64,000 nucleotides of DNA. Source: Myxococcales bacterium. Its GTDB lineage: Bacteria > Myxococcota_A > Polyangia > Polyangiales > Polyangiaceae. Positions 42,852 to 51,219 of the stretch are shown here, in pieces; position 1 is the first letter of the stretch; every line of letters starts with the position of its first letter. Both the position numbers and the translations under genes were made by a program. The stretch covers positions 682,001 through 746,000 of the forward strand of contig JADJKB010000025.1 in NCBI GenBank assembly GCA_016706225.1. The letters run 5' to 3'. Under the pieces are notes generated by a model. The model ran no database searches and was not told where the DNA came from. It saw only the letters and a program-made list of their open reading frames with translations.

Positions 42852-43270
42852 TCAGCGAAGCTCCAGCAAGTCCACCGCAGAGCCGACCGTGACCCGGGTG
42901 TTGTCCGCCAAGAACGCCATGTCGAGGGTGTCGATGGTGTCCGCGGTGCCGTTCCGACAGTGGTAGTTCGGGTTACGAAACTCGCTCGTGTCCGTGAGCA
43001 TCAGCGCCGGAATGTCCTGGTCCAGAGATCCTGGACCGCCTGCCAGTGCGGCGAGCCGGGCGTTCGAGGTTGCGCGATGAACTTCAGGTCGGCCTCGACG
43101 GCGTCTTGTTTCACACAGCTGCGCAGCGTGGCGGCGCTCGTGTTGTCGCAGCCGCTCTGAAAAGCGTCGCTCCCCGCGTCCCCGGGGCTGGACTTCGCGG
43201 TGGACTCATCGCTGGAACAACCCGCCACGACAAGGCTCGAAATGAGCAGGCTGAGAGCGACGTGCTTCAT
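42852..43270 (-). pseudogene. M28 family peptidase lipoprotein remnant with internal deletion
   Basis: ATG 43270 starts a normal lipoprotein signal (lipobox VAGC), followed by the typical M28 N-terminal sequence FIAQPRTPGSPHWQAVQDL. Then the frame breaks near 43017. In another frame, the C-terminal end of an M28 peptidase appears at once (DIPALMLTDTSEFRNPNYH, TADTIDTLD), up to TGA 42852. The roughly 200 central codons carrying most zinc ligands are missing. The junction has short direct repeats (TCCTGG at 43015-43020 and again at 43029-43034), as expected for slippage deletion. The gene cannot make an active peptidase. Confidence 0.75.
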
Positions 43271-43333
43271 CGGGCGAACCCACCACATGCGCGCGCGCGC
43301 GAGGGCGGGTCCGGCGTGCCGCGGTCTCGCGGC

Positions 43334-44119
43334 TCACGCGCCCTGAAATAGCGGCGCGCGGCCTTCTGAAAAAGCTGCGACGGCTTCTTTGAGGTCGCGC
43401 GTGGTGAAGTCGAGGGCCTGACAGGCCGCTTCGCGCTCGAGGGCCGCATCGAGCTCCGACAACAGCGAGGCCGCGAGTGTTTCCTTCGCCTGCGCGACCG
43501 CGATCGGCGCGGCGCTCTCGATCTGGTGCGCGGCTTCCGTCACCGCGCCGCGCAGTTGCTCACGCGGCACCGCCAGGTTGACCAGTCCGATGCGCAGCGC
43601 TTCCTCACCGGAGATCAGCTTGCCCGTCAAGATCAGCTCGGCCGCCTTTGCTGCTCCAACCAGCCGCGGCAAGAGCAGCGTGCAACCCATGCCCGGGTGC
43701 AGCCCCACCCTCACGAAGTTGGCGCCGAGCTTGGCTTCGCGCGCGGCGAACCGAAGGTCGGCGGCCATCGCGAGACACAGCCCGGCACCAACGGCCGCGC
43801 CATGCAGCACGGCGATGCTTGGAACCCGGAGCCGCGCGATAGCGAGAAAGCTCGAATAGAAAGCGAGCATGTCGCGCCGGTTGTCCTCCGGAGACTTCTT
43901 GGAGTTCTCCTCGATCAGCGAGAAATCTCCGCCCGCGCAGAACGCACGGCCTTCCCCCTCGAGCAGCACGACCCGGGGCGCGTTCGACGCGTTGAGCGTC
44001 GACACCGCCGCCGTCATCAAACGGCCCATCTCGACCGTCATGGCGTTCTGTTTGTCCGGGCGGTCGAGCACGATGCGGGCGATTGGACCGACTTCGACGC
44101 GGACGGGCGGGGAGCTCAT
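43334..44119 (-). CDS. Enoyl-CoA hydratase/isomerase family protein
   Basis: A crotonase-fold protein of 261 residues. The oxyanion-hole motifs are present (GEGRAFCAGGDFSLI and HGAAVGAGLCLAMAADLRFA). The helix near HPGMGCTLLLPRLVG is in place, but the usual catalytic Glu in that region reads differently, so hydratase activity is not certain. Isomerase or hydrolase activity on acyl-CoA is also possible. Length is normal for a monofunctional crotonase. No beta-oxidation genes adjoin it. A TATAGC box lies 7 nt before the ATG. Confidence 0.88.
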   Translation of the reverse strand: MSSPPVRVEVGPIARIVLDRPDKQNAMTVEMGRLMTAAVSTLNASNAPRVVLLEGEGRAFCAGGDFSLIEENSKKSPEDNRRDMLAFYSSFLAIARLRVPSIAVLHGAAVGAGLCLAMAADLRFAAREAKLGANFVRVGLHPGMGCTLLLPRLVGAAKAAELILTGKLISGEEALRIGLVNLAVPREQLRGAVTEAAHQIESAAPIAVAQAKETLAASLLSELDAALEREAACQALDFTTRDLKEAVAAFSEGRAPLFQGA

Positions 44120-44126
44120 GGCGTTG

Positions 44127-44132
44127 GCTATA
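44127..44132 (-). promoter_or_regulatory. -10-like TATAGC box, leaderless start
   Basis: Read on the minus strand this is TATAGC, ending 7 nt before the ATG of the crotonase-fold gene. No Shine-Dalgarno sequence lies between. Confidence 0.42.
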
Positions 44133-44198
44133 ACTCAGCCGGGCGCCGGGCGGATCCCGCGCAGCGCCGGAGTCGTCGCACGCGAGTCGAACGTCGCG

Positions 44199-44594
44199 TC
44201 AGTCCCCTGGCGGCGGAAGCGCGGCGGGTGGATAACCCTGAGTCTTCGGCGGGTACGCGCCCGACGCGGTCTGCGCAGGAGTTTCGCGTCCGTCCTTGGC
44301 GGCGCAGACCACCGTCACGGCCTGCGGCGAGTAGATGTAGAGCGTGACGACGTTCAAGAAGGCGTGGAGCGGGTCGGTCTCGACGCGCACCTCGGCCCAA
44401 CCTTCGGGGCAGGCCTGGTCGAGGGCATGAGGTCCGCTGGCCTCGATCAACCCGCCGACCCAGCCGCTGTGCCAGCGCTCGTCGTAGGCAGTGGGCGCGT
44501 CCCCCGGGGGTTCACCGGAGCGCACGACACAGCGGAAGCAGCCGGAGCTGAGCCCGGCGGTGACCAGGATGAAGCCCAAGTTTCGCGCCCTCAT
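44199..44594 (-). CDS. Bor-like lipoprotein
   Basis: A 131-residue lipoprotein (lipobox SSGC) with the Bor-family plan. WHSGWVGGLIEASG is followed by a CPEGWAEVRVETDPLHAFLNVVTLYIYSPQAVTVVC block. Bor of phage lambda is a serum-resistance lipoprotein; chromosomal relatives are of unknown role. The ATG overlaps the stop of the upstream paralogue (ATGA), so the two are expressed together. The C-terminal 30 residues are Pro/Gly-rich. Confidence 0.7.
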   Translation of the reverse strand: MRARNLGFILVTAGLSSGCFRCVVRSGEPPGDAPTAYDERWHSGWVGGLIEASGPHALDQACPEGWAEVRVETDPLHAFLNVVTLYIYSPQAVTVVCAAKDGRETPAQTASGAYPPKTQGYPPAALPPPGD

Positions 44595-44914
44595 CGCCGG
44601 GCCCCGCGCTCGGTCGGCGGCGCTGCGCAGGTGATCGCAACCTTGCGAGGCGTGTAGATCCCGAGCGTGATCAGGCTCACACCCAGGGTCAGCACGTCCT
44701 CGCCGATCCAGACCTCGCGGGCTCGGCCGGTCGGGCAGTGGTCTCGCACATCGACCTCTGCCTCACCCACGAGCCCGATCAGATAGAAATTCGCCCACTC
44801 GCTCCGCTCCACGCCCGCGGGCGCGCGGGCATCGCGAAATGTCGTCGCACAACCGCAAACGGTCAGCGCGAGAGCCGCGACGAGCCGCTCCATTTTGCGC
44901 AGACCTTGCGTCAT
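44591..44914 (-). CDS. Bor-like lipoprotein, paralogue of the next gene
   Basis: A 107-residue lipoprotein with lipobox CGC (MERLVAALALTVCGC). It shares the Bor-like core with its neighbour: WANFYLIGLVGEAEVDVRDHC, then LGVSLITLGIYTPRKVAITC. I used ATG 44914; ATG 44893 is a good alternative because the signal peptide would then begin MERLV. The tandem, overlapping arrangement suggests an ancient duplication. It diverges from the AMMECR1 gene across about 75 bp. Confidence 0.72.
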   Translation of the reverse strand: MTQGLRKMERLVAALALTVCGCATTFRDARAPAGVERSEWANFYLIGLVGEAEVDVRDHCPTGRAREVWIGEDVLTLGVSLITLGIYTPRKVAITCAAPPTERGARR

Positions 44915-44991
44915 GGGTTCCGACGCTAGCGCCGCTCGCGCGCAATTGCTGCCAAGAAATTCCCGTCCCGCCCATGGCATACTCGCGTGCG

Positions 44992-45513
44992 ATGTCCACG
45001 CTCGACGACATCGGCCCCGAGCTCGTGCCCCTCGCGCGACGTGCCATTGGAACCTTCCTGGCCGAACAGCGCTTCGTCCGCGCAGAACGCGCGGGGGCGC
45101 CAGCCGCGGGTGTGTTCGTCACCTTGCGCCGGCAGGACGGAAGCCTCCGCGGGTGCATCGGGTCGATTCACCCAGTAGAGCGGGACGTGCTCGCGGAGAC
45201 CGTGCGCAGCGCCGTGCTCGCCGCCACGCGAGATCCGCGCTTCGAACCCGTCACCCCAGCAGAGCTCGGCGGGCTATCGATCGAGGTGAGCGTGCTCGGG
45301 CCCGACGAGCCAGCGGAGCTCGCCGACCTCGATCCCCGAAGATACGGCGTCATCGTCAGTGACGCGCACGGACGCCGTGGGCTGCTCTTGCCCGGCATCG
45401 AGGGCATCGACGACGTTGGCACGCAGGTGGGCATTGCCCGCCAGAAGGCCGGCATCGAAGCCGGTCAGCCGCTGGTTCTGCGGCGGTTTTGCGTCACGAA
45501 GCTGCACGAGTAG
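44992..45513 (+). CDS. amrA: AMMECR1-domain protein (AmmeMemoRadiSam system protein A)
   Basis: The 173-residue protein has the complete AMMECR1 domain, with the LRGCIGSI signature (QDGSLRGCIGSIHPVE), a DPRFEPVTPAEL segment and GLLLPGIEGID. In other genomes AmrA occurs with a Memo-like protein (AmrB) and a radical SAM enzyme (AmrS). Neither is adjacent here, and the radical SAM gene at 30240 lies 14 kb away and does not look like AmrS. The ATG at 44992 is preferred over 44974. CATACT, ending 8 nt before it, may be a -10 box. Confidence 0.88.
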   Translation: MSTLDDIGPELVPLARRAIGTFLAEQRFVRAERAGAPAAGVFVTLRRQDGSLRGCIGSIHPVERDVLAETVRSAVLAATRDPRFEPVTPAELGGLSIEVSVLGPDEPAELADLDPRRYGVIVSDAHGRRGLLLPGIEGIDDVGTQVGIARQKAGIEAGQPLVLRRFCVTKLHE

Positions 45514-45597
45514 AAAAAAACTCGGCGTTCCGCGTAGGGATCGCGGCGGCCACCCGTCGGAGCCCTGAGAGACGGACTCTCTACGAGGTATCCCGAG

Positions 45598-46626
45598 ATG
45601 AAGAAGCTGAACCTGAGAAACCGAACGTTGCTGGGCTGCGCCGCCGCGCTCTTTTTGGTCGCTTGTTCTGAGGAGGTACCGAGCGACAAGATCCCCGAGG
45701 GGACCGCGCAGGAACCGGCGGTCGAGGCCCCCAAGGTGGAGACTCCGCGGGCAGTGGCCTCGCCGGAAGGGCGACACGGCATGCGGGGCCCCGGCGGCCC
45801 GGCCTTCTTGCTCCGCGCGGCGCTCGACAAACTCGAGCTCCGGCCCGAGCAGAAGACCATCATCGAAGGGCTGATGGTAGAGCTGAAACAAGCGCGCCCG
45901 ATGGACAGCGCGGCGCACCGTGCTTTCGAACAAGCGCTCGCGTCCGGCGTACGAGCGGGCAAGCTCGACGCTGCAACGCTCGCGCCGCATTTCACCGCGC
46001 TCGAGCGCGACGCCACGACGATGAGCCAGCGTGTGCACACGGCACTGAACAAGCTGCACCAGACCTTGGACGCCGACCAGCGCAAGCAGCTGGTCGCCGA
46101 GGTCCAGAAACGCCACGAGAAGGGCTTTGGCAAACACGCGGGTCGCCGCATGGGGTTTGGGCCTCCGCCGGGCATGGATGAGCCCGGGTGTGCGCCGGGA
46201 GCGGACGGCGCTGACAACGAGGCCGGAGAGGACGGCGCCGAGGCGCGCCCCCACCGCCGACACGGGGGGCCCGGGTTCTCGCGTCATGCGGGTCCAGGTC
46301 TTGGCATGCTGCGCGATCTCGAGCTGACGGACGCTCAGAAGACCGCGCTCCGTGCGGCGCACGACGCCAAGCGCGAGGAACGCGGCGACTGGAAGGCCGG
46401 CATGGAAAAACATCAGGAGGCGAGGAAAGCGCTCCTCACTGCCTTCGCGACCGACACGTTCGACGCGACGAAGTTGGTTGCCTCTGCGGAGGTGGCCGAG
46501 CGCGCTCACCGTCAAGCGGAAGGCCATGTCGAGCAGCTGCGGGTCCTGATGGGAGTGCTCGAGCCAGCGCAGCGGGAGAAGCTGGCCGCGCGGGTCGAAC
46601 AAGGCCCGCCCCGCGACAAACCATGA
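45598..46626 (+). CDS. Spy/CpxP-like periplasmic lipoprotein
   Basis: The 342-residue lipoprotein has lipobox LVAC. Two helical domains of the Spy/CpxP type carry LTxxQ-like motifs: LELRPEQKTIIEGL near 77 and LELTDAQKTALRAA near 240. A His/Gly/Arg-rich linker (HGGPGFSRHAGPG) separates them, which could bind metal. Spy-family proteins are ATP-independent chaperones or stress sensors in the periplasm. It precedes the ECF sigma gene by 67 bp and probably belongs to the same regulon. A GAGG Shine-Dalgarno lies 9 nt before the ATG, unlike many genes here. GAGAG/CTCTC forms a small hairpin upstream (45567-45581). Confidence 0.8.
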   Translation: MKKLNLRNRTLLGCAAALFLVACSEEVPSDKIPEGTAQEPAVEAPKVETPRAVASPEGRHGMRGPGGPAFLLRAALDKLELRPEQKTIIEGLMVELKQARPMDSAAHRAFEQALASGVRAGKLDAATLAPHFTALERDATTMSQRVHTALNKLHQTLDADQRKQLVAEVQKRHEKGFGKHAGRRMGFGPPPGMDEPGCAPGADGADNEAGEDGAEARPHRRHGGPGFSRHAGPGLGMLRDLELTDAQKTALRAAHDAKREERGDWKAGMEKHQEARKALLTAFATDTFDATKLVASAEVAERAHRQAEGHVEQLRVLMGVLEPAQREKLAARVEQGPPRDKP

Positions 46627-46693
46627 AGGAAGGCCGGCGGGAGGAACAACCTGCGTTCCTTCCGCCGCTTTCGACGAGTATGACCTTCGAGCC

Positions 46694-47236
46694 GTGTCAG
46701 AGCCCGACCTCAGCTTGGTGGCCAAGAAGGTCCGCGCCGGCGATCGCGCTGCGTATCGGACCTTGGTCGAGCGCACCGAGCGCGCTCTATTCCGGCTCGC
46801 CGCCCGCCTCCTGGGTAACGAGGCGGACGCGGAGGAAGTTCTCCAAGAGGCCTACGTGAAAGCGTTCACCGCACTGACGGACGGCAGCTTCGACGGTCGC
46901 GCGCAGGTTCAGACCTGGCTGTATCGGGTCGTCACCAACACCGCCCTCGATGCGCTCCGGCGGAGGAAAGCCCGGCCGCGGGGTGACGACTCGGCACTCG
47001 AGAAGCTCGTCGGCGATGCTGGCAACGACCCCGAAGCGCGCCTGGCCCTGGCGGAGCTTGGACGCTGGCTGGACGAGCTACCCGCCGAACAACGCGCCGC
47101 GGTGGTACTGTGCAGCGTCGAAGGGTTGACCAACCCGGAAGCCGCCGAGGTGCTCGGCGTGAGTGCGGGCGCGATCGAGCAGCGCTTGGTTCGGGCTCGG
47201 GCCACGCTCAGGGGCCGAAGAGGAAACGATGACTGA
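46694..47236 (+). CDS. ECF-family RNA polymerase sigma factor
   Basis: A 180-residue sigma-70 family protein of ECF type. Region 2 is at about 25-95 (NEADAEEVLQEAYVKAFTAL, TWLYRVVTNTALDALRRRK) and region 4 at about 120-175 (LDELPAEQRAAVVLCSVEGL, EAAEVLGVSAGAIEQRLVRAR). The GTG start precedes region 2 by a normal distance. The next gene, a one-helix membrane protein, overlaps it by 8 nt and is the likely anti-sigma. The CnrX-like sensor overlaps that gene in turn. The set fits a CnrYXH-like envelope-stress or metal-responsive system. Confidence 0.92.
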   Translation: MSEPDLSLVAKKVRAGDRAAYRTLVERTERALFRLAARLLGNEADAEEVLQEAYVKAFTALTDGSFDGRAQVQTWLYRVVTNTALDALRRRKARPRGDDSALEKLVGDAGNDPEARLALAELGRWLDELPAEQRAAVVLCSVEGLTNPEAAEVLGVSAGAIEQRLVRARATLRGRRGNDD

Positions 47237-47495
47237 CTTCGAAGATCACGCTGCGAAGCTCGCTCGCCTGGCGGCGGCCACTGAGGCTCTCGCGCCGCCT
47301 TCAGGGCTCGCTGATCGGGTCATGCTGCGCGTGGAGCGCGAGAAGCTGGAGCGCGAGCCGTGGGGCGCGCGCGGCATCGTACTCGGGCTGTTTGCGGCGG
47401 CCGCTGCGCTCTCGATCTGGGTGTCGTCGTCGGCGCAGAGCGAGCTGGACCGCGACGCCCTGTCGTCGTTCGACGTCGTCGAGCTGGAACAATGA
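47229..47495 (+). CDS. Small single-pass membrane protein, likely anti-sigma factor
   Basis: An 88-residue protein: a cytoplasmic helical part of about 50 residues (AAKLARLAAATEALAPPSGLADRV), one membrane helix (IVLGLFAAAAALSIWVS) and a short periplasmic tail. This plan, together with its 8-nt overlap with the ECF sigma gene, suggests an anti-sigma factor of the CnrY type. No zinc-binding HxxxCxxC motif is present, so it is not a ZAS-type anti-sigma. The stop overlaps the next ATG (ATGA). Confidence 0.75.
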   Translation: MTDFEDHAAKLARLAAATEALAPPSGLADRVMLRVEREKLEREPWGARGIVLGLFAAAAALSIWVSSSAQSELDRDALSSFDVVELEQ

Positions 47496-47902
47496 ACAAA
47501 CAGCGGATGGGAGCGGTGCTCGCGCTGGTGGTGGCGTTCGGCCTGGGTGCGGTGGCGGGGGGCTTCGGCACGAAGTCCTTCGTTCTGCACCGCTTTGCCG
47601 AGCGTTTCGGCGGCCCGCCGGGGCGCGCCCGCATGGGGTTTCGTATCGAGGCCATGACCCGAGCGCTCGATCTGGACTCTGCTCAGCGCGAGAAGGTGAA
47701 ACAGGTGTTCGAGCGCCACGAGGACGAGCGGCGCCGTGCCTTCGAGCGCTGTGAGCCGGAGCACCGGGCGCTGCGCGAGAAGATCGACGCCGAGATCCGG
47801 GAGATCTTGACGCCGGATCAGCGGATCAAACACGATGCGCTGCGCCGCAGGTTCGATCGGCCGCCGGGTGAAGGCCCGCCGTCCGGCCCGTCGCCTGGCT
47901 GA
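47492..47902 (+). CDS. CnrX/Spy-like periplasmic metal or stress sensor
   Basis: A 136-residue protein anchored by an N-terminal helix (MGAVLALVVAFGLGAVAGGF). It has a periplasmic helical hairpin with Spy/CpxP-like motifs (LDLDSAQREKVKQVFERHEDE and ILTPDQRIKHDALRRRF). The periplasmic-sensor family to which CnrX and ZraP belong has the same layout. With the sigma and anti-sigma genes upstream it would complete a CnrYXH-like sensing set. His and Glu residues in the hairpin could bind a metal. A Pro/Gly-rich tail ends the protein. Confidence 0.75.
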   Translation: MNKQRMGAVLALVVAFGLGAVAGGFGTKSFVLHRFAERFGGPPGRARMGFRIEAMTRALDLDSAQREKVKQVFERHEDERRRAFERCEPEHRALREKIDAEIREILTPDQRIKHDALRRRFDRPPGEGPPSGPSPG

Positions 47903-47933
47903 GCTCGGCTCGTCCTTCACTTCAGGAGTCTTC

Positions 47934-49250
47934 GTGGAACCACAGAATCGATCGGCGGACCCGCAGGTCATGGCACAACTGGGCGTTGGGAAGGGCCGCG
48001 GCGCTCGTCGCTGGCTGTGGCGCATCGGCGCGCTTCTGGTGCTGCTCGGGGTCGCGGCCGGGTTCTACGTCTGGCGCGCACGGGTCAGCAGCGCGAAGAA
48101 AGAAACCTACGTCACTGCCAAGGTCGAGGCGTCGGATCTGCGCGAGACAGTGATCGCAACGGGCACCCTCACACCGCTCGACGCCGTCGAGGTTGGCGCG
48201 GAGGTCTCCGGTCGTGTGCTCAAGGTGAACGTGGACGTGAACGATCGGGTCAAGGCCGGGCAAGAGCTGGTCGAGATCGATCAAGAGGCGCTCGTGGCCC
48301 GGGTCGAGGAGTCGGCCGCTCAGCTGCGCAGTGCGGGGGCGTCGTCGCGGAACGCCCGCGCCAGCGTGAAGGAGGCGGAGCTCAAGGCGGTGCGCATTCG
48401 TGAGCTGAACAAGAAGGGTCTTGCTTCAGCCCAGGAGCTGGAGACCGCGGAGGCGACCCTGGAGCGCGCGCGGGCGTCGGTCGCGACGGCGTCCGCGCAG
48501 GTCACCGTCGCGCGCGCGGGGCTGAAGACCGCGAAAACGAACCAGGGCAAGGCGGTGGTGAAGTCTCCCATCGACGGCATCGTGCTGGCCCGCAGCGTGG
48601 AGCCCGGGCAGACCGTGACAGCAGGGTTTCAGACGCCGGTGCTGTTCACGCTGGCGCGCGACATCACCGAGATGCAGCTCAAGGTGGATGTCGACGAGGC
48701 CGACGTGGGCAAGGTGAAAGAAGGACAAGTTGCCACCTTCGTCGTCGACGCCCACCCGAAGCGCCAGTTCCGCTCGAAGGTCGTGAGGCTGAACAACCTG
48801 CCCAAGGCGGGAACGACGGTGGTCACCTACGAAGGGCTCCTGACCGTCGACAACTCGGAACGTTTGTTGCGCCCCGGCATGACGGCCACCGCGACCGTCA
48901 TCACCCAGGACATCAAGGGCGTGCTCTCGGTGCCGAACGCGGCCCTCAGATTTCGTCCCAAGGCCAAGGGCGGTGCGGCGGCCAGCAAGGGTGGGGGGCT
49001 GCCGATGCCCGGTCTCGGTCGGGGCAGAGGTTTCGGCCCCGGCGGCGGGGGTGGGCCTCGCCCCGCGAGCTCCAGCGGCGAGCCGGCCGCGCCGCGGCAG
49101 CCGCGCGACACGGTGTTCGTGCTACGCGACGGCGCCCCGGCGCGGGTACCGATCGAGATCGGAGCCACGGATGGCAAACGCACGGAGGTGCGCTCCGGTG
49201 AGCTGCCCGCCGGCGCCGATGTGATCACCGACATCGAGGACGCGCCATGA
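47934..49250 (+). CDS. MacA-like periplasmic adaptor (membrane fusion protein)
   Basis: A 438-residue HlyD/MacA-family adaptor. An N-terminal membrane helix (WRIGALLVLLGVAAGFYVW) is followed by a lipoyl half (LTPLDAVEVGAEVSGRVLKVNV), a long coiled-coil hairpin, the second lipoyl half (VVKSPIDGIVLARSVEPGQTV) and beta-barrel and membrane-proximal domains. A Gly-rich insertion near 375-400 (GLGRGRGFGPGGGGGP) is unusual. It links the inner-membrane MacB-type ABC pair, encoded next, to the TolC-like channel. GTG 47934 has a clear Shine-Dalgarno (CAGGAG) 5 nt upstream, so this start is well supported. Confidence 0.92.
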   Translation: MEPQNRSADPQVMAQLGVGKGRGARRWLWRIGALLVLLGVAAGFYVWRARVSSAKKETYVTAKVEASDLRETVIATGTLTPLDAVEVGAEVSGRVLKVNVDVNDRVKAGQELVEIDQEALVARVEESAAQLRSAGASSRNARASVKEAELKAVRIRELNKKGLASAQELETAEATLERARASVATASAQVTVARAGLKTAKTNQGKAVVKSPIDGIVLARSVEPGQTVTAGFQTPVLFTLARDITEMQLKVDVDEADVGKVKEGQVATFVVDAHPKRQFRSKVVRLNNLPKAGTTVVTYEGLLTVDNSERLLRPGMTATATVITQDIKGVLSVPNAALRFRPKAKGGAAASKGGGLPMPGLGRGRGFGPGGGGGPRPASSSGEPAAPRQPRDTVFVLRDGAPARVPIEIGATDGKRTEVRSGELPAGADVITDIEDAP

Positions 49251-50017
49251 GCGCGCCCGCGCCCAGCCAGAGCGCCAGCGTCGTCGAGTTCGAGCAGGTC
49301 TACAAGATTTATGGCGAGGGAGACACCGAGGTTCGTGCCCTCAACGGGGTCGATATGCGCATCGACCGCGGAGAGTTCGTCGCGATCATGGGCTCGAGCG
49401 GCTCCGGCAAGTCGACGGCAATGAACATCATCGGTTGCCTCGACGCTCCCAGTCATGGCGCTTACCTGTTTCGCGGCGTCGATGTCGGCTCGCTCGACCA
49501 AGATCAACGCGCCCTCTTGCGACGACATTACGTGGGGTTCGTCTTCCAAGGTTACAACCTCCTGGCGCGCACCACCGCCATCGAGAACGTCGAGTTGCCC
49601 CTGGTTTACCGACGTGTGCCGGTGCGGGAACGCCACGAACGTGCCCTGGCAGCGCTCGACGCCGTGGGGCTCGCGGATCGCAGGGATCACACCCCGGCCG
49701 AGCTGTCTGGCGGTCAACAGCAGCGCGTGGCCATCGCCCGGGCGCTCGTCAGCGAACCGTCGCTGCTCTTGGCCGATGAGCCGACGGGCAACCTCGACTC
49801 GGCCCGCAAGCACGAGACCATGGAGCTGCTCGTGCGCCTGAACAAGGAGCGCGGCATCACCATTGCCATGGTCACGCACGAGCCGGACATGAGTGTCTAC
49901 GTGTCGCGGGTGGTGATGTTCAAGGACGGCTTGATCGTGGACCAAGGGCGTCCGGAGGACGTCGAGTTCTTCGGCCCAACCTCCCGGCGCCCACTGTCTC
50001 AACGGGGTGTCTCGTGA
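49247..50017 (+). CDS. MacB-like ABC transporter ATPase
   Basis: The 256-residue ATPase belongs to the MacB/LolD/FtsE group. It has Walker A GSSGSGKST, Q-loop FVFQGYNLLA, signature LSGGQQQR, Walker B LLLADEPTGNLD and switch MVTHEPD. It is separate from the permease, whereas E. coli MacB is a fusion. The ATG overlaps the adaptor stop (ATGA), and the next GTG overlaps its own stop, so all three subunits are translationally coupled. It powers export of a substrate, such as a drug, lipopeptide or stress-damaged protein, via the TolC-like channel. Confidence 0.94.
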   Translation: MSAPAPSQSASVVEFEQVYKIYGEGDTEVRALNGVDMRIDRGEFVAIMGSSGSGKSTAMNIIGCLDAPSHGAYLFRGVDVGSLDQDQRALLRRHYVGFVFQGYNLLARTTAIENVELPLVYRRVPVRERHERALAALDAVGLADRRDHTPAELSGGQQQRVAIARALVSEPSLLLADEPTGNLDSARKHETMELLVRLNKERGITIAMVTHEPDMSVYVSRVVMFKDGLIVDQGRPEDVEFFGPTSRRPLSQRGVS

Positions 50018-51219
50018 TCCGCCTCACGCTGATCATGGCGCTCCGGGAGATCCGCCGTAACACCATGCGGTCGTTCCTGACCATGCTGGGGATCGTGATC
50101 GGCGTCGGCGCGGTCATCGCGCTCGTGACCATCGGGGAGGGCGCCACCGCAAAGGTCACCTCCGACATCGGCAAACTCGGCAACAACCTGCTGATCGTCT
50201 CCCCGGGTGGGAGTCGTCGTTCGAGCGGATTCTCCGCGGCGTCGGGCTTCACCAAAGAAGACGTGGACGCGATCCGTCGGGACGTTCCGGGCGCCGAGAA
50301 GGTGGCGCCGACCGCGGGGCGCCAGGCGCTCGCGGTCTGGGGCAACCGCAACTGGCGCACGTCCGTGACGGGCACGACGGCGGAGTACATCGAGGTCCGC
50401 GCCTACGCCATCGCAGAAGGGCGCAGCTTCACCGACGCGGAGATCACGGCGGGGCAGCCGCTTTGTCTGCTGGGCGCTTCGGTGAAAAAGGAGCTCTTTG
50501 GTTCGATTGACGCCATCGGCGAGGCCATCCGCCTCGACAAGCTCTCGTGTGAGGTCATCGGAGTGCTGGCCGCCAAGGGCCAGTCCGGCATGGGCCAAGA
50601 TCAAGACGACGTCGTGCTCCTGCCGCTGCGCGCGGTGCAACGGCGGCTCGCGGGCAGCAACGACATCAACTCGGTGTTCGTGACGGCCTCGAGCGCCAAG
50701 AGCACGACGCGGGTGAAGGAACAGATCGAGGCTTTGTTGCGCGAGCGGCGCCAGGTCGCCGCGGGCGCCGAGGACGACTTCAACGTGCGCGACATGCAAG
50801 AAATTGCTCAAACCGTCAGCAGCGCGACCGGCGCTCTGACCGCGCTGCTCGGCGCCATCGCGGCGGTGAGTCTGTTGGTGGGTGGCATCGGGATCATGAA
50901 CATCATGCTGGTCAACGTGACCGAGCGCACACGGGAGATCGGCATCCGCCTGGCGATTGGCGCGATGGCGCGCGAGGTCTTGTTGCAGTTCTTGGTCGAG
51001 GCCGTCGTGCTGTCGATGATCGGCGGGGCGCTCGGGATCGGCATCGGCCTCGCTGGTTCCTACGCCGCGACTCGCGCGTTGGGCGTCCCCTTCGTCGTGT
51101 TACCGAACATTCTGGTCGTCGCCTTCTTGTTCTCGGCGTTGGTCGGCGTGCTGTTCGGCTACCTGCCCGCGCACAAGGCAGCGCGGCTCAACCCCATCGA
51201 GGCACTGCGGCATGAGTGA
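50014..51219 (+). CDS. MacB-like ABC transporter permease
   Basis: A 401-residue permease of the FtsX/MacB fold. Helix one (FLTMLGIVIGVGAVIALVTI) leads into a large periplasmic domain (about 50-270), then three helices near the C-terminus (GALTALLGAIAAVSLLVGGIGIMNIML onward). The conserved MNIMLVNVTERTREIGIRLAIGA segment is present. GTG overlaps the ATPase stop, and its own stop overlaps the TolC-like start by 8 nt. Together with the adaptor it forms a tripartite MacAB-TolC-type pump. Confidence 0.94.
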   Translation: MIRLTLIMALREIRRNTMRSFLTMLGIVIGVGAVIALVTIGEGATAKVTSDIGKLGNNLLIVSPGGSRRSSGFSAASGFTKEDVDAIRRDVPGAEKVAPTAGRQALAVWGNRNWRTSVTGTTAEYIEVRAYAIAEGRSFTDAEITAGQPLCLLGASVKKELFGSIDAIGEAIRLDKLSCEVIGVLAAKGQSGMGQDQDDVVLLPLRAVQRRLAGSNDINSVFVTASSAKSTTRVKEQIEALLRERRQVAAGAEDDFNVRDMQEIAQTVSSATGALTALLGAIAAVSLLVGGIGIMNIMLVNVTERTREIGIRLAIGAMAREVLLQFLVEAVVLSMIGGALGIGIGLAGSYAATRALGVPFVVLPNILVVAFLFSALVGVLFGYLPAHKAARLNPIEALRHE

